Shown here piece after piece: positions 23,754-31,755 of a DNA stretch of 64,000 nucleotides (within the stretch, counting starts at the first letter, position 1; every line of letters begins with the position of its first letter). Under the pieces are notes generated by a model. The model saw only the letters and a list, made by a program, of their open reading frames with translations, was not told where the DNA came from and ran no database searches. The stretch covers positions 372,001-436,000 of the forward strand of contig NZ_PRLD01000001.1 of NCBI RefSeq assembly GCF_003287405.1, read 5' to 3'. This DNA is from Faecalibacterium prausnitzii. GTDB lineage: Bacteria; Bacillota; Clostridia; Oscillospirales; Ruminococcaceae. Made by a program: the position numbers and the translations under genes.

Positions 23754-23994
23754 AAATGGCAGCCCGTTGCACCCCCTGTTGCTATCCCGTTGCCGAGCCG
23801 GTTGCCGGGGAAAATCCCGAAACTATCGGCTTTTCTCCCCTATGACAACCAAAACAACAGAAAAATAAAAGAAAAGTATAAATAGTAACCATCGCCAGAT
23901 TGAGATTGTTTGCAAGGTCTTTTGAAGCCCGTTGCCGGACTTCGTTGCCGACACCCTCTGTCTGGCTATTTTCATGTATGGAGGATAACTGCCT
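23754..23994. repeat. GTTGC iteron-like repeats after vapE
   Basis: Six copies of the core GTTGC in a loosely conserved (C/T)(C/G/T)GTTGC(C/A/T) context occur at 23,763-23,803 (four copies) and 23,929-23,950 (two), separated by an AT-rich stretch (23,855-23,890) with A/T runs. Direct repeats beside an AT-rich block next to a helicase gene is the design of a replication origin. No other gene is supported in these 240 bases. Confidence 0.5.
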
Positions 23995-24192
23995 ATGGCA
24001 AAAAACAAAACAGAGATTCATGTTACAACGGTATTTGACGGGGAACTGGACGCAACCGATGTGTTCGTCAGCCTGATTTCCCAGAAATACGGTAAGACAA
24101 ATACGAAAGAATATCTTGCTAAAAGGAAAGATATGAGCTATAATGAAGATGAGGTTCAAAAGAGCCAGATACCGTCTGGATTGTGTGGGTAA
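23995..24192 (+). CDS. tnpW: TnpW-like protein
   Basis: A 65-residue protein from ATG 23,995 after GGAGG. The first part (IHVTTVFDGELDATDVFVSLIS, then YGKTNTKEYLAKRKD) matches TnpW, a short protein of unknown role encoded just upstream of tnpX in Tn4451-like transposons. Its stop codon is immediately followed by the tnpX start, so translation is coupled. It is dispensable for excision in the studied relatives. Confidence 0.78.
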   Translation: MAKNKTEIHVTTVFDGELDATDVFVSLISQKYGKTNTKEYLAKRKDMSYNEDEVQKSQIPSGLCG

Positions 24193-25863
24193 ATGGCTAT
24201 GATGAACGAAATGGAATACAGAACAATCGGTTCGGCACTTGCCGGAGGGTATCGTGCAGCGGTCTATTGCAGGCTGTCAAAGGACGATGACCTGCAAGGC
24301 GAAAGTGCCAGTATCGCAAACCAGCGTGATATGCTGGAAAAATACTGCGAAAAGCAGGGATGGGAGGTTGTGGCAGTCTATCAGGACGATGGCTTCACAG
24401 GTCTTAATATGGAGCGTCCTGATTTACAGAGAATGTTGAGAGCCATTGAGCGCAGGCAAATCAACCTTGTCATCACGAAAGACCTCAGCCGACTGGGGCG
24501 TAACTATCTGCAAACCGGGCATTTGATTGAGGACTTTTTCCCAAGAAACGGTGTCCGCTATATCGCCATGAATGACGGTATCGACACCCTGCGGGATAAC
24601 AACGATATTGCCCCGTTCAAGAATATCCTGAACGAGATGTACAGCAAGGATATTTCCAAGAAAGTCCATTCCTCTTATCTTCTGAAAGCGCAGAAAGGAC
24701 AGTTTACCGGGTGTCTTGCCCCCTTTGGGTATCGGAAAGACCCAGAGGACAGAAACCATCTGCTCATTGACGAGGAAACCGCCCCGATTGTGCGGCTGAT
24801 TTTCGGATATGCCCTGAACGGTCATGGTCCGAACTATATCCGCAGACGGCTGGAGGAAGAAAAAATCCCCTGCCCCACATGGTGGAACCGGGAACGGGGG
24901 CTTCGCAATACCCGCACCAAATGGGAAAAGAAAGACCCAGAAAACGGACGGTATATGTGGGACTTCTCCGTTATCAAAGACCTCTTGATGAATCCCGTCT
25001 ACACCGGGGCGATTGCTTCCCAGAAAAAAGACTACCGTTTCAAAATCGGCACGATTGGAGAAAAGAAGCCGGAGGACTGGATTGTGGTGGAGGGACAGCA
25101 TGAACCGCTGATTGACCGCATGAGCTTTGACATTGTGCAGAACAAGCTGAAATCCCGCCAGCGTCCGGGGCAGACCAATGAAATCAGCCTGTTTGCCGGA
25201 CTGATAAAATGCGGCGAGTGTGGGAAGTCGCTGACGATACGCTACACAAACGCAAAACATCCCCAGCAGATTTATTCCTGCAAGACCTACAATGCCTTTG
25301 GAAAGAACCACTGCACCCAGCACCGGATTGACTATGACACCCTTTACAGCCATGTGCTGCGGAAAATCCGGGAATGTGCCAGAGCTGCCCTGATGGACGG
25401 GAAAGCGGTTGCCGACCGCCTGACTAATACCTGTGAAGCCGAGCAGCGGGAACAGCGGGAAGCAATGGAACGCTCCCTTACAAGGGACGAGGAACGGATT
25501 GAGGTTCTGGATAAAATGGTCATGCGGCTTTATGAGGATATGATTGCAGGGCGTATCAGTGAGCAGAATTTCAACACCATGCTGGAAAAGACACAGACCG
25601 AGCAAGCGGAGCTTAAAGCAAAAGTGTCCGAGGGCAGAAAGCGGCTGTCCGATGAAGTCCAGCTTGCCAATGACGCAAAACAATGGGTGGAAGCCATTCA
25701 GGAATACGCCAATATCACAGAGCTGGACGCAGCCACCCTCAACCGCTTAATCAAAGAAATCGTCGTGCATGAGCGCATTGACGAAGATAAAACAAGACAC
25801 ATTTCTATCGAAATTCATTTTAATCTCAAACCCATCCCAGAGGTGGAACAGGTCACTGCCTGA
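24193..25863 (+). CDS. tnpX: TnpX-type large serine recombinase of IME-2
   Basis: A 556-residue protein starting at ATG 24,193, directly after the tnpW stop; ATG 24,199 or 24,202 are possible. The resolvase domain (VYCRLSKDDDLQGES with catalytic Ser, then ITKDLSRLGRNYLQTG) spans residues 15-160; the recombinase domain (LAPFGYRKDPEDRNHLLID) and zinc ribbon (CGECGKSL ... YSCKTYNAFGKNHC, about residues 338-376) follow, then a coiled coil and a conserved end (LIKEIVVHERI). It catalyses insertion and excision of IME-2 at maff2 with no host factors known. It lies 100 bases from the right junction. Confidence 0.9.
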   Translation: MAMMNEMEYRTIGSALAGGYRAAVYCRLSKDDDLQGESASIANQRDMLEKYCEKQGWEVVAVYQDDGFTGLNMERPDLQRMLRAIERRQINLVITKDLSRLGRNYLQTGHLIEDFFPRNGVRYIAMNDGIDTLRDNNDIAPFKNILNEMYSKDISKKVHSSYLLKAQKGQFTGCLAPFGYRKDPEDRNHLLIDEETAPIVRLIFGYALNGHGPNYIRRRLEEEKIPCPTWWNRERGLRNTRTKWEKKDPENGRYMWDFSVIKDLLMNPVYTGAIASQKKDYRFKIGTIGEKKPEDWIVVEGQHEPLIDRMSFDIVQNKLKSRQRPGQTNEISLFAGLIKCGECGKSLTIRYTNAKHPQQIYSCKTYNAFGKNHCTQHRIDYDTLYSHVLRKIRECARAALMDGKAVADRLTNTCEAEQREQREAMERSLTRDEERIEVLDKMVMRLYEDMIAGRISEQNFNTMLEKTQTEQAELKAKVSEGRKRLSDEVQLANDAKQWVEAIQEYANITELDAATLNRLIKEIVVHERIDEDKTRHISIEIHFNLKPIPEVEQVTA

Positions 25864-25914
25864 CCTGTCCCGCCGGGACGGTTCTCTTAAAAACACCATA
25901 TAGATTTTTTGTAC

Positions 25915-25983
25915 GCCGCCGCCCGCCATCGAGCAGAGTTTTACACCTAATTGGGGATAAAACAGCTTATGGCGGGCGGCGGC
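25915..25983. repeat. 15-bp inverted repeat spanning the right IME-2 junction
   Basis: GCCGCCGCCCGCCAT (25,915-25,929, inside IME-2) is the exact inverse of ATGGCGGGCGGCGGC (25,969-25,983, which is maff2 coding sequence at the junction). The arms are 39 bases apart and the right arm contains the crossover core. One arm thus belongs to the element and the other mainly to the target. It could be an attachment-site structure or a hairpin that forms only in the integrated state. Confidence 0.65.
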
Positions 25984-26040
25984 ATTATGCTTCTCGGTCT
26001 GAAAGTGGTTCCGCTGCTGTCCAGCCTGATTACCGTCTAA
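25963..26040 (+). pseudogene. 3' half of maff2, split by IME-2
   Basis: Codons for QLMA-GGGIMLLGLKVVPLLSSLITV run to TAA 26,038. This is the C-terminal helix of the Maff2 family; its partner ends at 15,929. The shared CAG-(T/C)T(C/T)-ATGGC (15,918 and 25,963) marks the crossover. No start codon or ribosome site serves this half, so it is silent unless IME-2 leaves. Confidence 0.85.
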
Positions 26041-26059
26041 TCGGCACGGGTAGCGGCTT

Positions 26060-26929
26060 ATGCAAAGCATAATCGACGCCATTGAACAGTGGCTGAAAGA
26101 CTTCTTAATCGGAGCCATCACTGGCAATCTGTCGAGTATGTTTAGCGATGTCAACAGCAAGGTCGCCACAATCGCAACCGAAGTGGGAAAGACGCCGGAG
26201 TCCTGGAACTCCAGCGTCTTTTCCATTATTCTTACGCTGTCTAAGAATGTGGTAGTCCCCATAGCGGGGCTTGTGATAGCCGCCGTCCTGACGTATGAAC
26301 TGATTTCCATGATTATCGAGAAGAACAATATGCACGACATTGATACCTTTATGTTCTTCAAATGGGCGTTCAAGTCAGCGGCGGCGGCAATCATCGTTAA
26401 TCATACCTTTGATTTCATCATGGCGATTTTCCAGGTTGCACAGACAATGGTTCAAAGGAGTGCCGGTGTCATAGATACCAACGCCAGCATCGACATTTCC
26501 TCTGCAATCGCCAACATCACGACGGAGCTTCAGGCCACGGGGCTGGGAGATCTGTTTGCCTTGATGCTGGAAACCTGGGTCGTATCCTTTGCCATGAAAG
26601 CGATGGGGCTTATCATCACGGTCATTTTGTATGGCAGGATGATTGAAATTTATATTTACGCCAGTGTCGGCCCGCTGCCCTTTGCCACCTTTATGAACCG
26701 GGAATGGGGCAACATCGGCACCAACTACGTCCGGGGGCTTGCCGCCCTGGGGCTGCAAGGCTTCTTAATCATGATCTGTGTCGGCATCTATGCCGTGCTG
26801 GTCAATGCTCTTTCCCTGGGTGGGGATTTGCAGGCTTCCATCTGGAGCTGCGCCGCCTACACGGTGCTTCTGTGCTTCAGCCTGTTTAAGACCGGCTCCG
26901 TGGCGAAAAGCATCCTAAACGCACACTAA
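26060..26929 (+). CDS. TrbL/VirB6-like conjugation membrane protein
   Basis: A 289-residue protein with about six hydrophobic helices (for example NVVVPIAGLVIAAVLTYELI, FALMLETWVVSFAMKAMGLI and GFLIMICVGIYAVLV), which fits the inner-membrane channel component of a Gram-positive type IV secretion system. Position confirms this: it sits between Maff2 and PrgI/VirB4, as in CD-type ICEs. The MIEKNNMHDIDTFMFFKW and YGRMIEIYIYASVGPLPFATFMNRE segments are conserved. ATG 26,060 follows maff2 by 19 bases and lacks an obvious strong ribosome site. Confidence 0.78.
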   Translation: MQSIIDAIEQWLKDFLIGAITGNLSSMFSDVNSKVATIATEVGKTPESWNSSVFSIILTLSKNVVVPIAGLVIAAVLTYELISMIIEKNNMHDIDTFMFFKWAFKSAAAAIIVNHTFDFIMAIFQVAQTMVQRSAGVIDTNASIDISSAIANITTELQATGLGDLFALMLETWVVSFAMKAMGLIITVILYGRMIEIYIYASVGPLPFATFMNREWGNIGTNYVRGLAALGLQGFLIMICVGIYAVLVNALSLGGDLQASIWSCAAYTVLLCFSLFKTGSVAKSILNAH

Positions 26930-26952
26930 GTTTTGAGAAAGGAGGGTTTCGA

Positions 26953-27444
26953 TTGGCTTATGTGACGATTACCAAAGATTTGACCGAGGTCAAGGACAAA
27001 GTGGCTTTTGGGCTGACCAAGCGCCAGATTGTCTGCTTTTCCCTGGGCGGGATTGCAGGCGTGGGCACTTACTTCTTAACCCGGCACTCCCTGGGGAATG
27101 ACCTTGCCCTGCTTCTTCTGATTGCCCTGGCAGCGCCCTTTATGCTGTTCGGGCTGTATGAGAAGAACGGTCAGCCATTGGAAAAGATTCTGAAAAATAT
27201 CATCCGTGTCCGGCTGCTCGCACCTGCGGCCAGACCTTACCAGACCAACAACCGGTTTGCCGCCCTGGAGCGGCAGGCACGCTATGAAAAGGAGGTACAA
27301 CAACTTGTTTCCATTCAGAACAAAGCCACCGGCAAAAACAGCCGTGGGCTGGGAACATCTCGTGATCCGGCCCGACACCAAGCTGACCGCCGCCGACAAA
27401 AGGCGTGTGGAAAAGGCAATCCGGCGGGCAAAAAAAGAGGGTAA
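26953..27444 (+). CDS. PrgI-family conjugation membrane protein
   Basis: A 163-residue protein from TTG 26,953 after AAAGGAGG. Two helices (QIVCFSLGGIAGVGTYFL and ALLLLIALAAPFMLFGLY) followed by YEKNGQPLEKILKNIIRVRLL and RPYQTNNRFAALERQARYEKEV match PrgI, a VirB3-like partner of the VirB4 ATPase. The final 47 codons run in a different frame through the first 140 bases of virB4. They are basic and look poorly conserved, so the overlap may carry little function. Confidence 0.78.
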   Translation: MAYVTITKDLTEVKDKVAFGLTKRQIVCFSLGGIAGVGTYFLTRHSLGNDLALLLLIALAAPFMLFGLYEKNGQPLEKILKNIIRVRLLAPAARPYQTNNRFAALERQARYEKEVQQLVSIQNKATGKNSRGLGTSRDPARHQADRRRQKACGKGNPAGKKRG

Positions 27445-29737
27445 AATCGCAAAGACCGCCCAGCAGACCATTCCCTATGAAGAAATGTACCCGGACGGCA
27501 TCTGCCGCATCACGAACCGGCTTTACAGTAAAAGCGTCCTCTGCGATGACATCAACTATGCCGAAGCGTCTGACGATGAAAAGGCGGTTCTGTTTGAGCT
27601 TTACTGCAAACTGGTCAACTATTTCGGGCCGTCTGTGGGCTTTGAACTTTCCGTGATCTGCTATCCGGCAGACCTGGTGGAATACCGGAAAATGCTTGCC
27701 CTTAACCCCCAGGGCGACCAGTTCGATGAAATCCGAAAGGAATACAGCGATATGCTGGTGCGGCAGGTTTCCAAGAGCCGGTATGAGCGCCGTATCTGCC
27801 TGACCTATACTATCGAAGCAGACGGCATCAGGCAGGCCCGTTCCCGCCTGGAGCAGATCGACAATGATGTGGTGGGGCATTTCCGTGCCCTGACGGTTGC
27901 CGCACATCCGATGGACGGTTATGAACGGTTGACGCTTCTCCATCGGTGCCTGCATCTGGAGGAGAACCGGAAGTTCCGTTTTAACTGGGATTCCTTAAAC
28001 CACACCGGGCTGTCCAGCAAAGACTATATCGCCCCCAGCTCGTTTTTCTTCAAGGATGGGCGCTATTTCCGCTCCGGCGCATCTTTCGGGGCGGTTTCTT
28101 TTTTGCAGATCCGGGCGACCAAACTGTATGACACGCTGTTAAACAGCATTTTGAACATGGAAGGGAGCCAGATCATCAGCATCCATGCCAAAGCCCTCGA
28201 CCAGAATGCCGCTCTGAAAGCGGTCAAGCGCAAGCTAAGTGATCTGGACAAGGCAAAGATCGACGAACAGAAAAGGGCCGTCCGCTCCGGTTTTGATATG
28301 GACATCCTGCCGCCCGACCTTGTGACATTCGGCAAAGAAGCCCAGAAACTTTTGGAGGATTTGCAGAACCATGACGAGAAAATGTTTATGGTCACAATCC
28401 TGGTTGTCCATGCGGCGTCCAGCCGTCAGAAGCTGGAAAATCTGATCTACTCCGCAAACGGCATTACCAATACTCAGAACTGCGATCTGATCCGGCTGGA
28501 CTATCAGCAGGAACAGGGCTTTGTGTCTGCGCTGCCCATCGGCATCAACCAGGTGGAAATCCAGCGTGGGCTTACCACCAGCGGAACGGCAATCTTTTTG
28601 CCGTTCCGTGCCTGTGAGGTATTCCAGCCCAAAGGCGTTTACTATGGGTTAAACGCCACCACAAACCGGATGATTCTGGCTGACCGCAAAACGCTCAAGT
28701 GCCCCAACGGAGTGGTGCTTGGCACGCCCGGTTCCGGTAAATCCTTTAGCTGCAAGCGGGAAGCGGCAGACGTCTATCTGCATACCACGGATGACATTTT
28801 GTTCCTCGATCCTGAGAATGAATATACTTCCCTGTGCCAGCAGCTTTCAGGACAGGTGATCCGGCTTGCCCCGGACAGCCACGATTATATCAATCCGCTG
28901 GATGTAGACCTGACCACGAATACCGGCGAGAATCCGCTTCTGATGAAAGCGGACTTTATCATGTCATTCTGTGAACTGATTTTGTCCGCCGCTCAGGGCG
29001 GCCTAAAGCCCATTGAGAAATCGGTCATTGACCGCTGTATCCCGAAAATCTACCGCCAGCTCATCAAAGACCCCAGACCGGAAAATATGCCGATCCTGGG
29101 GGATTTGTATGAGTGCCTGCGGGCACAGCAGGAAGAACAGGCACAGGAACTTGCCACGGCACTGGAACTGTATGTGTTTGGTTCCCTCAATTATCTGAAC
29201 CACCGAACCAACGTCAATGTTGATAACCGTGTGGCCTGCTATGACATCAGCGGTCTGGGGCAGAACCTGAAAAAGCCCGGTATGCTGACCGTCCAAAATA
29301 ACATCTGGCAGCGCACCACCGTAAACCGCTATGCCGGAAAGACCACCCGCATCTACTTAGATGAGTTCCACTTGCTTTTAAAGGAGCCGCAGACGGCTGC
29401 CTACACCGCAGAAATCTACAAGAGATTCCGAAAATGGAATGGCATCCCGACAGCTCTGACGCAGAACGTCAAGGATCTGCTGGAAAGCCCGGAGATTGAA
29501 AATATCCTGGAAAACAGCGATTTTATCCTGATGCTGAACCAGGCGGCCAGCGACCGGAACATTCTGGCGCAGCGTCTTGGTATCTCTCCCCAAGAGCTGG
29601 GTCACATCACGAACAGTGACGCCGGTGAGGGGCTTTTGTTCTTTGGAGATAAAATCATTCCCTTTGTCGATAAGTTCCCCACGGATACGAAGCTGTACCA
29701 GGTTATGACTACGAAGCCTGCGGATTTGGCAGCATAA
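27305..29737 (+). CDS. VirB4-family type IV secretion ATPase
   Basis: An 810-residue protein from TTG 27,305, chosen by AGGAGG 9 bases upstream (27,290-27,295). The N-terminal CagE/VirB4 domain occupies about residues 60-420 and the ATPase follows: Walker A LGTPGSGKSFSCKRE (about residue 473), Walker B RIYLDEFHLLLKEP (about residue 682), and the final ITNSDAGEGLLFFGDKIIPF and TDTKLYQVMTTKP. It powers assembly or DNA passage through the channel. It starts 140 bases inside the prgI gene. Length is normal for Gram-positive VirB4. Confidence 0.93.
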   Translation: MFPFRTKPPAKTAVGWEHLVIRPDTKLTAADKRRVEKAIRRAKKEGKIAKTAQQTIPYEEMYPDGICRITNRLYSKSVLCDDINYAEASDDEKAVLFELYCKLVNYFGPSVGFELSVICYPADLVEYRKMLALNPQGDQFDEIRKEYSDMLVRQVSKSRYERRICLTYTIEADGIRQARSRLEQIDNDVVGHFRALTVAAHPMDGYERLTLLHRCLHLEENRKFRFNWDSLNHTGLSSKDYIAPSSFFFKDGRYFRSGASFGAVSFLQIRATKLYDTLLNSILNMEGSQIISIHAKALDQNAALKAVKRKLSDLDKAKIDEQKRAVRSGFDMDILPPDLVTFGKEAQKLLEDLQNHDEKMFMVTILVVHAASSRQKLENLIYSANGITNTQNCDLIRLDYQQEQGFVSALPIGINQVEIQRGLTTSGTAIFLPFRACEVFQPKGVYYGLNATTNRMILADRKTLKCPNGVVLGTPGSGKSFSCKREAADVYLHTTDDILFLDPENEYTSLCQQLSGQVIRLAPDSHDYINPLDVDLTTNTGENPLLMKADFIMSFCELILSAAQGGLKPIEKSVIDRCIPKIYRQLIKDPRPENMPILGDLYECLRAQQEEQAQELATALELYVFGSLNYLNHRTNVNVDNRVACYDISGLGQNLKKPGMLTVQNNIWQRTTVNRYAGKTTRIYLDEFHLLLKEPQTAAYTAEIYKRFRKWNGIPTALTQNVKDLLESPEIENILENSDFILMLNQAASDRNILAQRLGISPQELGHITNSDAGEGLLFFGDKIIPFVDKFPTDTKLYQVMTTKPADLAA

Positions 29738-29748
29738 GGAGGTCTGCC

Positions 29749-31476
29749 ATGAAGAAAAAAGCCAACATCTACGATGCTGATGATGTGGAGCGCAGCAAAC
29801 GGCTGAATTTCACCCCGGAGGAACGGGCTGCCCGTGCGGAACACAAGGCGGAGGTTTTGGGTACGAAGCTGGAAAAGGCGAAAAAGAAAGTGCCTAAGAA
29901 GAAAAAACTGCGTCTGCAAAAAGAACTTGATCCCGAAAAAAGCAGGCTGAAGCACACACTCCGGTTTGAGGAAGTGGAGAAAAAACGTGGGCAGGAAACC
30001 CTGCCGAAAAAGGCGGGCAGGCGCATGGTACAGAGTGCCAGCGCCACCGTCCACTCCAAGATTCATCAGGTGGAGGAAGAAAACGTGGGTACGAAAGCCG
30101 CCCATCGGACAGAGCTTGCGTCTGAGGGGGCCGCTGCTCTCGCCAGCCATGAAATCCGCAAGTACCGGCAGAACGCCCCGTATAAGCGTGTGGAGAAGCT
30201 GGAAGCCCAGGTCAACCGGGCGAATGTCAGTGCCGCTTATCGTGCCGCTGTCCGGGATAACCCGGAATTGCAGGAAAACGCCGTCAAGCGTCTTATTCAG
30301 AAACAGCGCATCAAGCGCCAGTATGCCAAAGAGTTTCGGAAAGCAAAGCAGGCTGAGAAACAGGGATCAGCTTTTGTTCAGAAAGCAAAGGATATGTTTG
30401 GCAGTATCGGTCAGACCGTGGCGACTGCGGTGCAGGAGCATAAAGGCGGGCTGGTGATGGCTGGTGCGATTGCCATGCTGATTATTATGGTGTTTTCGTC
30501 CCTTTCTTCCTGCTCTGTGATGATGGATGGAGCCATGAGCGCCGTGCTGGGCACTTCCTACACTTCGGAAGATCCCGACATCATTCAGACAGAAGCCAAT
30601 TACACCGCCCTGGAAACCGCTTTGCAAAATGAACTGGCAAATATCGAGCGCACCCACCCTGGCTATGATGAATACCGGTACGATGTGGACAGCATCGGGC
30701 ATAACCCCAATGAACTGATTTCCTATCTGACGGCAAAGTTTGACGCTTTTACCCCTGCCCAGGTGCAGGCAGAACTGGAAGCCATGTTCGACAGGCAGTA
30801 CAGTCTGACCACCCGTGAGGTGGTGGAGATCAGAACCCGCACGGTTACTTCCACCGACCCGGAAACCGGGGAAACCACGGAGGATGAGGAGGAATATGAG
30901 TATTACATCCTCTATGTGACCCTTAGAAATAAAGGGTTCGGGGCGGTTGCCCTGGAGAACTTGGACGAGGAGCAGAAAGAACGCTATACGGCCACCCTTT
31001 CCTTAAAGGGGAATAAGCCCTATCTGTTCGGCAGCGATATTTACGCCAATGAAAGCGCCGGTGAAGATTACGACATTCCGGGGGAAGCCCTGGCTGACCC
31101 TGATTTTGCCGCACTGATCGCAGAAGCCGAAAAATACTTAGGGTTCCCCTACGTCTGGGGCGGTTCTTCTCCAAGCACCAGCTTTGATTGCAGCGGATTT
31201 GTCTGCTACGTTTACACGCACAGCGGCGTCCACAACCTGCCCCGCACCACCGCCCAGGGCATTTATAACCAATGCGCCCATATCCCAATGTCAGAGGCAA
31301 AGCCCGGCGACATTATTTTCTTTACCGGCACTTATAACTCCCCAGGGCCGGTGAGCCATGTGGGAATTTACGTCGGCAACAATATGATGATTCACTGTGG
31401 GTCGCCCATCCAGTACGCAAGGACTGACAGCAGCTATTGGTCGCAGCATTTCTATGCCATCGGCAGATTAAATTAA
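29749..31476 (+). CDS. NlpC/P60 cell-wall hydrolase, CD1108 family
   Basis: A 575-residue protein from ATG 29,749 after AAGGAGG. Residues 1-225 are very basic and coiled (many KK/AR repeats, cytoplasmic); a membrane helix lies near 230-252 (GGLVMAGAIAMLIIMVFSS); the outside part ends in NlpC/P60 (about 450-575) with catalytic Cys in TSFDCSGFVCYV, His in SHVGIYVGN, and a third in MMIHCG. This matches the CD1108 type, VirB1-like enzymes that open the peptidoglycan for the secretion apparatus. It is transcribed with virB4. Confidence 0.9.
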   Translation: MKKKANIYDADDVERSKRLNFTPEERAARAEHKAEVLGTKLEKAKKKVPKKKKLRLQKELDPEKSRLKHTLRFEEVEKKRGQETLPKKAGRRMVQSASATVHSKIHQVEEENVGTKAAHRTELASEGAAALASHEIRKYRQNAPYKRVEKLEAQVNRANVSAAYRAAVRDNPELQENAVKRLIQKQRIKRQYAKEFRKAKQAEKQGSAFVQKAKDMFGSIGQTVATAVQEHKGGLVMAGAIAMLIIMVFSSLSSCSVMMDGAMSAVLGTSYTSEDPDIIQTEANYTALETALQNELANIERTHPGYDEYRYDVDSIGHNPNELISYLTAKFDAFTPAQVQAELEAMFDRQYSLTTREVVEIRTRTVTSTDPETGETTEDEEEYEYYILYVTLRNKGFGAVALENLDEEQKERYTATLSLKGNKPYLFGSDIYANESAGEDYDIPGEALADPDFAALIAEAEKYLGFPYVWGGSSPSTSFDCSGFVCYVYTHSGVHNLPRTTAQGIYNQCAHIPMSEAKPGDIIFFTGTYNSPGPVSHVGIYVGNNMMIHCGSPIQYARTDSSYWSQHFYAIGRLN

Positions 31477-31488
31477 GGAGGTTTTGAC

Positions 31489-31755
31489 TTGAGTAACAAG
31501 TTGCAGAAAGTCTTGTCGGAGATCGACAAGGTAAAAGAAAAAATCGCTGTCCAGCAGACCCGGCTTAGGGAACTGGAGCAGCAAAAGACCGAACTGGAAA
31601 ATATGGAGATTGTCGGTATGGTTCGCGGGCTGGATGTAGCCCCGGAGGAACTGGCAGCATTTATCAAGGCGTTCCGTGGCTCTAAAGCCGGGACGCCTGA
31701 TTTTATGGAAAGCGAGGATAACGAACATGAAGAATCTGAACATGAAGCGGAGTAA
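31489..31755 (+). CDS. DUF4315-family protein
   Basis: An 88-residue protein from TTG 31,489 after AAGGAGG. It begins with a coiled coil (LQKVLSEIDKVKEKIAVQQT, RLRELEQQKTELENMEIVGM) and then a GLDVAPEELAAFIKAF segment, the DUF4315 pattern of ICE transfer regions. It is acidic at the end. It overlaps the DUF4366 gene by 29 bases. Its role in conjugation is not defined; a coiled coil may bind the wall hydrolase or the next protein. Confidence 0.82.
   Translation: MSNKLQKVLSEIDKVKEKIAVQQTRLRELEQQKTELENMEIVGMVRGLDVAPEELAAFIKAFRGSKAGTPDFMESEDNEHEESEHEAE

Larger units (their letters stand above)
15927..25971 (+). mobile_element. IME-2, Tn4451-like mobilizable element inserted in maff2
   Basis: About 10,045 bases lying exactly between the two halves of maff2, which share CAG-TT-ATGGC around the crossover (15,918-15,929 and 25,963-25,974). 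It encodes tnpV, regulators, a MobA/MobL relaxase, CHC2 primase, VapE helicase, tnpW and the serine recombinase tnpX at its right end, the order seen in Tn4451/Tn4453-family elements but without their resistance gene. It has no conjugation machine of its own. Insertion in maff2 disables one gene of the host ICE while the IME is integrated. Confidence 0.85.

Noticed and set aside
24424-25683. 419-codon leftward frame opposite tnpX
   Set aside because: Shadow of the recombinase in GC-rich DNA; the plus-strand product has all catalytic and zinc motifs.
31676-31727. Earlier in-frame ATG for the DUF4366 protein
   Set aside because: The start at 31,727 directly gives a lysine-rich signal peptide; the extra residues would precede it and lack a ribosome site.
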